This document shows positions 26,994-34,952 of a stretch of 64,000 nucleotides of DNA, in pieces. Every line of letters begins with the position of its first letter. The first letter of the stretch is position 1. The stretch comes from Bosea sp. Tri-49 (GTDB taxonomy: Bacteria; Pseudomonadota; Alphaproteobacteria; Rhizobiales; Beijerinckiaceae). A program made the translations under genes and the position numbers. The notes under the pieces were generated by a model. It was not told the origin of the DNA and searched no databases. It saw only the letters and a program-made list of their open reading frames with translations. The stretch is taken from NCBI RefSeq assembly GCF_003952665.1, contig NZ_CP017946.1, positions 4,473,501 to 4,537,500 of the forward strand, given 5' to 3'.

Positions 26994-27616
26994 GCGAAAC
27001 GGCGGCGAGCACGACGGAAACGGCAAAGCCGATCAATCCGCTGCTCAAGCTGGCGCTCGAATTCGGGCCGCTGGCGATCTTCTTCTTCGTCAATTCCTAT
27101 GGCGATCGCTGGTTCGGCGTCGCCGAGGACCGGCGCATCTTCGTCGCGACCGGCATCTTCATCGCAGCTTCGCTGCTTTCGCTGCTGCTGTCGAAGATCG
27201 TGATGAACCACCTGCCGCGCATGGCGATCGTCAACGCCGTCGTGGTCACCGTCTTCGGCGGGCTGACGCTCGCGCTCGACGACGCTTTCTTCATCAAGGT
27301 CAAGCCGACGATCGTGAACACGCTGTTCGGCTGCATCCTGCTCGGCGGGCTCTATTTCGGCCGCTCTCTGCTCGCACTGGTGCTCGACAGCGTGCTGCAG
27401 CTCGACGAGGAGGGCTGGCGCAAGCTGACCCTGCGCTGGGGTCTGTTCTTCTTCGTGCTCGCGGTGCTGAACGAGGGGGTCTGGCGCACGCAGACCCAGG
27501 ATTTCTGGGTCGCGTTCAAGGTCTGGGGCGTGATGCCGCTGACCATGATCTTCGCCCTCGCCCAGACGCCATTGATCCTGAAGCACGAGATCAAGCGCAC
27601 CGAGGCGGCGGAATAG
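26990..27616 (+). CDS. yciB: Septation protein A (YciB/IspZ family)
   Basis: Inner-membrane protein with a role in cell-envelope and division homeostasis. The 208 residues begin with a short soluble stretch, then LALEFGPLAIFFFVN and five more hydrophobic helices; WGLFFFVLAVLNEGVWR is a clear family signature. It overlaps ftsY by four bases, a conserved alphaproteobacterial pair, so the genes are translationally coupled. Confidence 0.95.
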   Translation: MSETAASTTETAKPINPLLKLALEFGPLAIFFFVNSYGDRWFGVAEDRRIFVATGIFIAASLLSLLLSKIVMNHLPRMAIVNAVVVTVFGGLTLALDDAFFIKVKPTIVNTLFGCILLGGLYFGRSLLALVLDSVLQLDEEGWRKLTLRWGLFFFVLAVLNEGVWRTQTQDFWVAFKVWGVMPLTMIFALAQTPLILKHEIKRTEAAE

Positions 27617-27622
27617 ATCCTC

Positions 27623-28474
27623 TCAGGCGAAGCCACCGCCGTCGACACCGACGATCTGGCCGTTGACATAGGACGCTGCCGGGCTCGACAGCCAGAGCAC
27701 GAGCTCGGCGACCTCCTCGGGCCGGCCGATGCGCCTGGCCGGATAGGCCGAGGCGAGCTGCTCGTTCGTCACCTTCCAGTCATGGCGCACGCGCTCCAGC
27801 ATGGCAGTCTCGATCGGGCCGGGCGCGATCGCGTTGACGCGGACGTTCAGCCCGTATTCCTGCGCTGCTGAGCGGGTCATGTGCATCACGGCCGCCTTGG
27901 AGGCGCCGTAGCCGACGATGTTCGGCAGCGAATGACGGCCGCCGATCGAGGCCATGTTGACGATGGCGCCGCGGCTGGCGACCAGATGCGGCAGCTCATG
28001 CTTCATGCCGAGGAAGACGCCGCGCAGATTGGTCGAGATCAGCTCGTCGAATTCGCCTGTGTCGGTCGCTGCGATCGGGGCCGGCGGCTTGTCGATGCCG
28101 GCATTGTTGAAAGCGATGTCGAGCCGGCCGTAGCGCGCGACCGTGGCGTCGACGAAGGCCTTCACCTGCGCCTCGTCGCGGACATCGGCCCGGACATAGA
28201 AGGCGTCGCCGCCCTTGGCGCGGATGCCGGCCTCGACCTCGCGACCGAGCGCCTCGCGCCGGCCGCAGAAGGCGACCTTGGCGCCTTGCGCTGCGAAGAG
28301 TTCGGCCGTGATGCGACCGATGCCAGAAGTCGCGCCGGTGATCAGCACGACCTTGCCGGCAAAAGTGCCGGACGGAGCCGGCTGGGCGCGGGCGGTCGCG
28401 ATCAGGCCGACGCCGAGGCCGGCGGCCATGGCGGTGCGGATGAAGGCGCGGCGGTCGTCGGGTCGGTCGGTCAT
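27623..28474 (-). CDS. SDR-family oxidoreductase with Tat-type signal
   Basis: Classical short-chain dehydrogenase, 283 residues. After an N-terminal twin-arginine segment (DDRRAFIRTAMAAG, ending ATARAQP near residue 31) it has the cofactor motif TGATSGIG, NNAG, the catalytic serine in NMASIGG and the YGASK motif, and ends in the typical VDGGG. The Tat-like leader suggests export in folded form with NAD(P) bound, which is unusual for an SDR; alternatively the leader is a remnant. It diverges from a LysR regulator that likely controls it. Confidence 0.9.
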   Translation of the reverse strand: MTDRPDDRRAFIRTAMAAGLGVGLIATARAQPAPSGTFAGKVVLITGATSGIGRITAELFAAQGAKVAFCGRREALGREVEAGIRAKGGDAFYVRADVRDEAQVKAFVDATVARYGRLDIAFNNAGIDKPPAPIAATDTGEFDELISTNLRGVFLGMKHELPHLVASRGAIVNMASIGGRHSLPNIVGYGASKAAVMHMTRSAAQEYGLNVRVNAIAPGPIETAMLERVRHDWKVTNEQLASAYPARRIGRPEEVAELVLWLSSPAASYVNGQIVGVDGGGFA

Positions 28475-28528
28475 GGGGGTCTCCTGCGAACGGTGCTGGC
28501 CGATGCGGGAACCCTAATTGCCAACCAT

Positions 28529-28567
28529 TTCAGTGATAATCGGCTATATTCTGAACGTATCTTTCAG
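28529..28567. promoter_or_regulatory. Candidate LysR operator between the SDR gene and its regulator
   Basis: The 105-bp divergent gap is AT-richer than its surroundings and contains TTCAG (28529), CTGAA (28551) and TTCAG (28563): an inverted pair 17 bases apart plus a third direct half-site. LysR-type regulators typically bind such a set of interrupted dyads next to their own gene. The repeats are seen directly; binding is inferred. Confidence 0.45.
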
Positions 28568-28579
28568 TACTGCTGCATA

Positions 28580-29473
28580 ATGCGACGTGGCGACCTCGAC
28601 GGGCTCGTGGCCCTGCTGACCGTGGCGGAGAAACGCTCCTTCACGGCGGCGGCGGCTTCACTCGGCGTCACGCCCTCGGCCGTCAGCCAGAGTGTGAAGG
28701 CGCTGGAGCAGCGTGCCGGTGTCGCGCTGCTGGCACGCACGACACGCGATGTCGCACCGACCGAGGCCGGGCGGCGCTTCCTGGAGCGGGCGCGGCCGGC
28801 GGTCGACGACATCCTTTCGGCATTCCGGGAAGCGGCAAGCCTCGGGGACAAGCCGAGCGGCCTGCTGCGGCTCAATGTGCCGCGCGTGGCGCTACCGATC
28901 CTGATCGAGCCGATCCTAGCCGAGTTCTGCGCAAGCTATCCGGAGGTCCAGGTCGAGATCCATGTCGACGACAGTTTCGCCAACATCGTCACGGAGGGTT
29001 TCGACGCTGGCATCCGCATCGGCGAATTGGTCGAGGCCGACATGGTGGCGGTGCCGTTGAGCGCGCCGTTTCGGCTCGCCGTGGTCGGCTCACCCGACTA
29101 TTTCGCCCGGCATGGCCGGCCGCAGTGCCCAGAAGAGCTGAAGCGGCACGCCTGCATCAATTTCCGCCAGAGCGACCGCAGTCTCTATCATTGGGAGTTC
29201 GAGGAGGGCGGGCGCGAATTTTCGCTCGCCGTCGACGGGCCGATCATCGCCAACGAGGCCAATGTGATGATTTCAGCTGCGGTGATGGGATTGGGTCTCG
29301 CCTATATGCTCGACCCCGTCGCCGAGCCGCTTTGCCAGCGTGGCCTGCTCGAACGGGTGCTCGAGCCGTTCTGCCCGCAGACGCCGGGCTTCTTCCTGTA
29401 TTTCCCCTCGCGCCACCAGGTTTTGCCGAAACTCAGGGTCTTCATCGATTTCGCCAAGGCGAGATTGCGCTAA
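28580..29473 (+). CDS. LysR-family transcriptional regulator
   Basis: Transcription factor with an N-terminal winged helix-turn-helix (LVALLTVAEKRSFTAAAASLGVTPSAVSQSVKALE is the usual pattern, about 8-42) and a substrate-binding domain starting near 90 (GLLRLNVPRVALPILIEP). The 297-residue length is standard. It diverges from the Tat-signalled SDR, and probably regulates it and itself. Its stop overlaps the stop of the next LysR gene, transcribed toward it, by two bases on each side. Confidence 0.94.
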   Translation: MRRGDLDGLVALLTVAEKRSFTAAAASLGVTPSAVSQSVKALEQRAGVALLARTTRDVAPTEAGRRFLERARPAVDDILSAFREAASLGDKPSGLLRLNVPRVALPILIEPILAEFCASYPEVQVEIHVDDSFANIVTEGFDAGIRIGELVEADMVAVPLSAPFRLAVVGSPDYFARHGRPQCPEELKRHACINFRQSDRSLYHWEFEEGGREFSLAVDGPIIANEANVMISAAVMGLGLAYMLDPVAEPLCQRGLLERVLEPFCPQTPGFFLYFPSRHQVLPKLRVFIDFAKARLR

Positions 29474-30399
29474 CCGAGGCTGCCGGCGAAGCGCTGCGCC
29501 AGCTGCTCGCGGCGGAACGCCTCGGTCACGTGGTCGATGAAGGCGCGGGTCTTGGCCGGCAGCAAGGCCCGCCCCGAATAATAGAGCGAGATCGCGCCAG
29601 CATCGGCATACCAGCGCGGTATCAGCCGGATCAGGGCGCCGCTCTCCAGATGCGGCAACACGTCGGGCACGGTGAGCAAGGCGACGCCGAGCCCGAGCAG
29701 CGCCGCCTCGCGCATCGCCGCCGGATCATTGAGCACGATCGTTTCGGGCAGCGTCGCGGCCATCTCCGTTCCGGCCGCGTCGCGCATCGTCCAATGACGG
29801 ACCCGGCCCGTGCGGCTCGCGCGCATGACGATGCCGTCCAAGGCCGAGAGCCCCGATGGGTCGATCGGCAGTGGCCGTCCTGCGAGATAGGCGGGCGCTG
29901 CGACGGCGATGATATGGGCCGGTGCCAAGGCGCGGGTGACGAGGCCCGGAGCTAGCTCGAAGCCGGCGCCGATCGCGGCGTCATAGCCTTCGGCGACGAG
30001 ATCGACCGGCCGGTTCTCGAAGTGCCATTCCGGCCTGACTCGGGGATAGCGCGCAAGGAAAGACGGCAGGAGCGGCAGGATATAGCTCGTGCCGAAGGTC
30101 GGGCTGAGCGAGACCTTCAGCACGCCGGCTGGCTCGCCGCCTGCTGACGAAATCCCGGCGATCGCCGCCTGCAACCCTTCCAGATTGCCGGATATGGCCT
30201 CCCGGAAACTCTCGCCGGCCTCTGTCAGAGTGAGCTTACGGGTCGAGCGCTGGAACAGCCTGACGCCGAGATTGCGCTCGAGCATCGCGACGTTGCGGCT
30301 GACCGCTGCCGGCGTCAGCCCGAGTCGGCGCGCGGCCTCCGAAAAGCTGCCGGTCTCGGCACTGCGGGCGAAGGCCTCGAGGTTGGCGAGCGATTCCAT
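29470..30399 (-). CDS. LysR-family transcriptional regulator
   Basis: Second LysR regulator, 309 residues: winged helix-turn-helix about 1-60 (SEAARRLGLTPAAVSRNVAMLE), effector domain from about 90 (GVLKVSLSPTFGTSYILPLLP). The ATG at 30399 is preceded by AAGGTGG at suitable distance; a TTG four codons upstream is possible. It diverges from the ester-cyclase gene and the gap contains a strong AT-rich palindrome, annotated separately. Confidence 0.94.
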   Translation of the reverse strand: MESLANLEAFARSAETGSFSEAARRLGLTPAAVSRNVAMLERNLGVRLFQRSTRKLTLTEAGESFREAISGNLEGLQAAIAGISSAGGEPAGVLKVSLSPTFGTSYILPLLPSFLARYPRVRPEWHFENRPVDLVAEGYDAAIGAGFELAPGLVTRALAPAHIIAVAAPAYLAGRPLPIDPSGLSALDGIVMRASRTGRVRHWTMRDAAGTEMAATLPETIVLNDPAAMREAALLGLGVALLTVPDVLPHLESGALIRLIPRWYADAGAISLYYSGRALLPAKTRAFIDHVTEAFRREQLAQRFAGSLG

Positions 30400-30423
30400 A
30401 ACCACCTTCAATCAAAGCTTGAA

Positions 30424-30439
30424 AATGATTCCAATCATT
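30424..30439. promoter_or_regulatory. Palindromic operator candidate for the second LysR regulator
   Basis: AATGATT-CC-AATCATT is a perfect 7-bp inverted repeat, 25 bp upstream of the regulator's start codon. A neighbouring TCAA-AGC-TTGA (30413-30423 region) adds a second dyad. The gap is shared with the divergent cyclase-reductase genes, so the site could serve both directions. Confidence 0.5.
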
Positions 30440-30523
30440 ACTGGCTAATCGCGAGGGAGTGAATGGGCGATATCCAGTCCCGTCAGCACCGCTTCGGGGC
30501 TGAAGCTCCTGAAGGAGAGGGTC

Positions 30524-31051
30524 ATGGACTTCGCATCGCTCATCCCGACCCGCCGCAGCATGCTGCTCGGCGCTGCCACTTCCGCGGCGGTTGCCCTGTC
30601 GGGCCTCGGCCCGGCCATCGGCCAGAGCCCGGAGGTCGATCGTCTCGAAGCCAACAAGCTGGTGGTGCGCCGGCTGATCGAGGGCGTGCAGCGCGATGGT
30701 GATTTCGCCCTGTTCGAGCAGCTCTTCGCGCCGGATTATGTCGATCGCACGCCCTTTGGCGACGTCCCCCCGAACCGCGACGGCACCCGCGCGATCTACC
30801 AGGGCTTCCGCCGCGCCTTTCCCGACTGGCGCGCGGTGATTCACAGCCAGATCGCCGAGGGCGATCTGGTCACCACCCACAAGACCTATCTCGGCACGCA
30901 TCGCGGCGAGTTCCTCGGCATTGCGCCGACCGGTCGCGAAACCCGCTTCGAGGTGATCGACATCATGCGCGTCCGCGACGGGCGGATCACCGACCATTGG
31001 GGCGTCGGTGACGCCGCCGGCCTGCTGCGCCAGCTCGGCGCGGCGAACTGA
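30524..31051 (+). CDS. Exported SnoaL-like ester cyclase family protein
   Basis: Small cone-shaped SnoaL/NTF2-fold protein, 175 residues. It starts with a Tat-like leader (IPTRRSMLLGAA, hydrophobic to about residue 33), followed by the family pattern LVVRRLIEGVQRDGDFALFEQLFAPDYVDR, FPDWRAVIHSQIAEGD and IDIMRVRDGRITDHWGV, where the last Asp-His region is typical for the group. GGAGAGGG precedes the ATG. It is the first gene of a two-gene unit with the reductase-like gene 41 bp downstream and is divergent from the LysR gene. Substrate unknown. Confidence 0.87.
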   Translation: MDFASLIPTRRSMLLGAATSAAVALSGLGPAIGQSPEVDRLEANKLVVRRLIEGVQRDGDFALFEQLFAPDYVDRTPFGDVPPNRDGTRAIYQGFRRAFPDWRAVIHSQIAEGDLVTTHKTYLGTHRGEFLGIAPTGRETRFEVIDIMRVRDGRITDHWGVGDAAGLLRQLGAAN

Positions 31052-31092
31052 ACCTCTGCCATCCAGACCCCAAACCGAAAGGAACTAATCCC

Positions 31093-31695
31093 ATGTCCAG
31101 CATCGGTATCATTGGCGCCGGCCAGATCGGCACCGCCTTCGCCCGGGCGCTCGCCAAAGCGGGCATCCCGGCAACCATCGCCAACAGCCGCGGACCGGAC
31201 TCGCTCGCCGGCCTGGTGCGCGAACTCGGCCCGGTGATCACGGCCGGAACGCGCGAGCAGGCGGCGTCCGCCGACATCGTGCTCGTTGCCGTGAACTGGT
31301 CGAAGCTGCCGGTGGCACTCGCCGGATTACCGGATTGGAACGGCCGGATCGTGATCGACGCCAACAATCCGATCGAGGCGCCATTGTTCAAGCCGGCCGA
31401 ACTCAATGGCCGCACCTCGAGCGAGATCGTCGCAGGGCTGGTGCCCGGCGCCCGCCTGGTCAAGGCCTTCAACCATCTGCTGGCGAAGTTGCTCGAAAGT
31501 GATCCGCGCGCCGAAGGCGGCTCGCGCGTACTGTTCCTTTCGGGCGACGACGCGGCGGCGAAGGCCGAGGTTGCGGGCCTGATCGACCGCCTCGGCTTCT
31601 TCGGCATCGATCTCGGCGCGCTCGCGGTCGGCGCGCGCCTTGCCCAGTTCCCGGGCGGGCCGCTGCCGGTGCTGAACCTGGTGAAGTTCGGCTGA
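31093..31695 (+). CDS. NADPH-dependent F420-reductase-like / NAD(P)-binding protein
   Basis: Rossmann-fold oxidoreductase of the group that includes archaeal NADPH:F420 reductase, 200 residues. The nucleotide motif GIIGAGQIGTAFARAL is at the N-terminus and DANNPIEAP plus VKAFNHL are typical of the group. The leader AAGGAACTAATCCC contains AAGGA. F420 is not expected in this lineage, so NADPH may act on another flavin or carbonyl. Likely co-transcribed with the ester cyclase gene under the divergent LysR regulator. Confidence 0.85.
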   Translation: MSSIGIIGAGQIGTAFARALAKAGIPATIANSRGPDSLAGLVRELGPVITAGTREQAASADIVLVAVNWSKLPVALAGLPDWNGRIVIDANNPIEAPLFKPAELNGRTSSEIVAGLVPGARLVKAFNHLLAKLLESDPRAEGGSRVLFLSGDDAAAKAEVAGLIDRLGFFGIDLGALAVGARLAQFPGGPLPVLNLVKFG

Positions 31696-31698
31696 AGC

Positions 31699-32484
31699 CT
31701 ACTTCGGCGCGAGGCGGATGGCGCCGTCGAGGCGGATCGCGGTGCCGTTCAACATGTCATTCTCGACGATGCTCCTGACCAGCGCGGCATATTCCGACGC
31801 CCGGCCGAGGCGCGAGGGGTGCGGCACCGAGATGGCGAGCGAGGCGCGGGCGTCGTCGGGCAGGCCGGCGAACATCGGTGTCTCGAACAGGCCGGGCATG
31901 ATCGTGACCACGCGGATGCCGACGCCGGCGAGATCGCGGGCGACCGGCAGCGTCAAGCCGACCACGCCGGCTTTCGAGGCGGCATAGGCGGCCTGGCCGA
32001 TCTGGCCGTCCTCGGCGGCGACGGAGGCCGTGCAGACGAAGACGCCGCGGCCGCCATCCTCGGTGACCGGATCGAGCGCGGCGAGCGCGACCGCCGATTT
32101 GGCGATGACGCGGAAAGTACCTGTCAGGTTGATCGCGACCGCCTTCTCGAAGGTGGCGAGGTCATGGGCGACGAGCTCGCCGGTGTCGCGCTTCTTCGAG
32201 ACGACGCGGCGGCCCGGCGCGATGCCGGCGCAGTTGACGACGATCCGGGCGACGCCATGGGCGGCGCGTGCTTTCTCCAGGGCCGTGTCGACCGACTGCT
32301 CACTGGTGACATCGCAGGGGCAGAACAGCCCGCCGATCTCCTTGGCGACCTCTTCGCCGCGCTCGGCATTGAGATCGAACAGGGCGACCTTGACGCCATG
32401 GCTGGCGAGCATGCGGGCCGTGCCTTCGCCGAGGCCGGAGGCGCCGCCGGTGACGATGGCGGCGAGGGAGGAGTCGAGTTTCAT
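31699..32484 (-). CDS. SDR, 3-hydroxyacyl-CoA dehydrogenase type II-like
   Basis: Short-chain dehydrogenase of the HSD17B10/HADH2 group, 261 residues. The motifs are TGGASGLGEG at the N-terminus, NCAGI, the catalytic serine in CTASVAAEDG and the YAASK pair. The segment ARDLAGVGIRVVTIMPGLFETPMF is typical for the group. It would oxidise 3-hydroxyacyl-CoA in beta-oxidation or branched-chain breakdown. It ends three bases from the end of the reductase-like gene on the other strand; no operon partners are seen. Confidence 0.92.
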   Translation of the reverse strand: MKLDSSLAAIVTGGASGLGEGTARMLASHGVKVALFDLNAERGEEVAKEIGGLFCPCDVTSEQSVDTALEKARAAHGVARIVVNCAGIAPGRRVVSKKRDTGELVAHDLATFEKAVAINLTGTFRVIAKSAVALAALDPVTEDGGRGVFVCTASVAAEDGQIGQAAYAASKAGVVGLTLPVARDLAGVGIRVVTIMPGLFETPMFAGLPDDARASLAISVPHPSRLGRASEYAALVRSIVENDMLNGTAIRLDGAIRLAPK

Positions 32485-32654
32485 GGCGTTCCCCGAGCTT
32501 TTGACAGTGCTGAACCGGCTTTAGAGGGGCGATGCTCGTCATCCAAGCAGTTTGCGCGTGCGATTCTGAGTCGATCCCTTGTGCAGCCTTCCATGCGGGG
32601 CCACATTTTTGCGTCGACGGCGGGCTAGACTTGGCACGCCAAGGGAGAGGACGG

Positions 32655-33035
32655 ATGAGCGACAGCTTCGGTTTCGGACAGAGTTTCACGCGCGAGGAGA
32701 TGGCGGCGATCCGCAAGAGCCTGCGTGACGAGGCGCGTTTCGGGTCCGAGTTCATCGGCCGGCTGAAGCGGGTGGCGAAGCGCATTCCCTTCGCCGAGGA
32801 CCTGCTCGCCGCCTGGGTCTGCGCGCGCGATCCGGCGACGCCACGGCGGGTCAAGCTGACGCTGCTGGCGGCGCTCGGCTATTTTGTGCTGCCGCTCGAT
32901 GCCCTGCCCGACGTGATGCCGTTGCTCGGCTTCACCGACGATGCCGCGGTGATCGCAGCCGCGCTCGCTGCCGTGGCCGGCTCGATCACGCCGCAGCACC
33001 GCCAGAGGGCCAAGGAGATGCTGACCGATCTCTGA
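32655..33035 (+). CDS. YkvA family (DUF1232) protein
   Basis: Small protein of unknown function, 126 residues. The DUF1232 core is visible: PRRVKLTLLAALGYFVLPLDALPDVMPLLGFTDDAAV-type pattern in the second half, with a single hydrophobic stretch near 75-90. GGGAGAGGACGG precedes the ATG. The gene ends within a perfect hairpin shared with the convergent quinone reductase gene. Confidence 0.9.
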   Translation: MSDSFGFGQSFTREEMAAIRKSLRDEARFGSEFIGRLKRVAKRIPFAEDLLAAWVCARDPATPRRVKLTLLAALGYFVLPLDALPDVMPLLGFTDDAAVIAAALAAVAGSITPQHRQRAKEMLTDL

Positions 33036-33043
33036 TCGGTCAG
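33021..33043. terminator. Hairpin spanning both stop codons of two convergent genes
   Basis: CTGACCGATC-TCT-GATCGGTCAG is a perfect 10-bp stem with a 3-base loop. The YkvA stop (33033-33035) lies in its right arm and the quinone reductase stop (33040-33042) in the far right end, so the palindrome is partly coding. There is no T tract, so the structure may pause polymerase or guard mRNA ends rather than be a strict intrinsic terminator. Confidence 0.55.
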
Positions 33044-34011
33044 GGCACCAGCACGACCTTGCCCTGGACCTTGCGCCCGGCGATCAGTGCCAACGCCTTG
33101 GCCGCCTGTTCCAGCGGGAAGGCGGCGTGGACATGGGCGCGGATCTTCCCGGCCGCGGCCCAGGCGAGCAGGCGCTCCATATTCGCGCGGTGGCCGGCGG
33201 GGTCGCGCCTGACGAAATCGCCCCAGAACACGCCGCGCAGGTCGCAGCCCTTCAGCAGCAGCAGGTTGAGCGGGATCTTCGGGATATCGCCGCCGGCGAA
33301 GCCGACGACGAGATAGCGCCCGCCCCAAGCCATCGAGCGCAGCGCCGGCTCGGCGAGCTCGCCGCCGACGGTATCGTAGAGCGCATCCAGCCCGTTGGGC
33401 GCCAGGCGCCGCAGTCCCGCCCGGAGGTCGTCGGCGGCATAATCAATCCCGTCCGTCGCACCATGTTCACGGGCAAGCGCCAGCTTCTCCGGCGAGGAGG
33501 CGCAGGCGATCACGCGGGCCCCGAGCAGGGCGCCGATCTCGACGGCGGCCAGACCAGCACCGCCGGCGGCGCCGAGGATAGCGAGCGTCTCGCCCGGCTT
33601 GATATCGGCGCGCTGGATCAGCCCGTGCAACGCCGTGCCATAGGTGACGAAGAGGCCGGCGGCCTGATGGTCGCTCAGCTTGTCGGGAATCCGGATGGCG
33701 GCCTCGGCGGGAACCACAACGATTTCGCGGGCCGCGCCATGGCCGAGCCAGGCGGCGACGCGCTCGCCGACCCGCCAGCCGGTGACGCCGTCGCCGACGG
33801 CGCTGACCACGCCGGCGCATTCGGCCGAGGGTGAGAAGGGTAGCGGCGGCTTCACCTGGTAGCGGCCCTGGATCACCAGAGTGTCGAAGAAGTTGAGCGC
33901 AGCGGCGCGGACCTGGATCGCGATCTCGCCGGCTCCGGGCTTCGGTTCGGGCAGGTCGCGGATCACCAGGGTCTCGGCCGGCCCGAGGGCCTCGCACAGC
34001 AGCGCCTTCAT
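33040..34011 (-). CDS. NADPH:quinone reductase-like MDR protein
   Basis: Medium-chain dehydrogenase of the quinone oxidoreductase/zeta-crystallin group, 323 residues, without zinc ligands. The start MKALLCEALGPAETLVIRDLPEPKPG is preceded by GGAGGATCA. The nucleotide-binding motif is AILGAAGGAGLAAVEIG (about 145-160) and ALNFFDTLVIQGRY is the substrate-side motif of the QOR group. It would reduce quinones or enones with NADPH. Single gene, convergent with YkvA. Confidence 0.92.
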   Translation of the reverse strand: MKALLCEALGPAETLVIRDLPEPKPGAGEIAIQVRAAALNFFDTLVIQGRYQVKPPLPFSPSAECAGVVSAVGDGVTGWRVGERVAAWLGHGAAREIVVVPAEAAIRIPDKLSDHQAAGLFVTYGTALHGLIQRADIKPGETLAILGAAGGAGLAAVEIGALLGARVIACASSPEKLALAREHGATDGIDYAADDLRAGLRRLAPNGLDALYDTVGGELAEPALRSMAWGGRYLVVGFAGGDIPKIPLNLLLLKGCDLRGVFWGDFVRRDPAGHRANMERLLAWAAAGKIRAHVHAAFPLEQAAKALALIAGRKVQGKVVLVP

Positions 34012-34267
34012 TGATCCTCCATCCCTCGTCCGCTCGGTTCCTTCGCGGCCGCACAAGGCTGGCACAGCTGGAAGCCGAACGGAACCGGATGTGCGCTCGA
34101 CCTAAACTATTGAAGGAGAAGGCGTCGTCCGTCCGGCGCAGCTGCAGCAGACGTTCGCATTTTCGCCAGGATCGTGACATTCTATCCGGCGCGTTGCGTC
34201 AATCTGGATTGCCGATCCCGCGCATTCTCCATTCGGCGTTAAGATTTTTGTTGGTTAGTGGCGATCC

Positions 34268-34873
34268 ATGATTCGCATTTCGGCTCTCTCCTCCGCCCGC
34301 CTTTCGTTCCAGGCCGCTGCCTTGCTCGGCCTGGCGGCCCTGACCTTTGCGGGCGCTCCGGCACAAGCGCAGGCACAGCGCGCCCCCGCCAGTAAGCCGC
34401 AGCCGGCGAAGACCGCCGCGGCCGGCGGACAGGGCCAGGCGCTCCTGCTCGAAACGGCCGGCAAATGGCAGGCCTTCTCCTCGCAGCAGGGCCGCTCCAA
34501 GATCTGCTACGCGCTGTCGAAGGCCGAAACTCGTATCCCCGCCAATCTCAAGGATGTCGAGGGCCTGCTGTTCATCTCCAGCCGCCCGGGCGAGGGCGTG
34601 CGCAATGAGATCAGCCTCGTAATGAATTTCGACCTCAAGGAAGATGTCGAGCATCAGGCGATTATCGGCAATGACCGCTTCGCGCTGATCGCCAAGGGCC
34701 AGAATGTCTGGCTGAAGAACCCGGCCGAGGAAGGCCGCATGCTCGATGCGCTGCGCAAGGGCGCCGGGCTTGAGATCAAGGGCACCTCGAAGCGCGGCAA
34801 CCCGACCAGCGACAAGTATTCGCTCGCCGGCATCTCGCAGATCGTCAAGCGGGCCGAGGACGCCTGCAAGTAA
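34268..34873 (+). CDS. IalB-like (invasion-associated locus B) periplasmic protein
   Basis: Exported protein of 201 residues with a signal peptide ending near PAQAQAQR (about 36), a short Pro/Ala/Lys-rich stretch and a soluble domain. GKWQAFSSQQGRSKICYALSKAE resembles the IalB family; the single cysteine in ICYALS and another near the C-terminus (DACK) could form a disulphide. Its place just upstream of rlmN is common in Rhizobiales as I recall. The role in a free-living bacterium is not known. No Shine-Dalgarno is obvious. Confidence 0.75.
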   Translation: MIRISALSSARLSFQAAALLGLAALTFAGAPAQAQAQRAPASKPQPAKTAAAGGQGQALLLETAGKWQAFSSQQGRSKICYALSKAETRIPANLKDVEGLLFISSRPGEGVRNEISLVMNFDLKEDVEHQAIIGNDRFALIAKGQNVWLKNPAEEGRMLDALRKGAGLEIKGTSKRGNPTSDKYSLAGISQIVKRAEDACK

Positions 34874-34952
34874 GGCGATTTCGCAATGGGCCGCTCTCGT
34901 GCTATGAGGCGGCCAATTCCGGGCGGGATCGCCCGTTGCGAGCCGAGTTCCG

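Noticed and set aside
34066..34267. TGGCACA-N4-GAAGC upstream of the IalB-like gene as a sigma-54 promoter
   Set aside because: The -12 half does not agree with TTGCW and the distance to the gene is poor.
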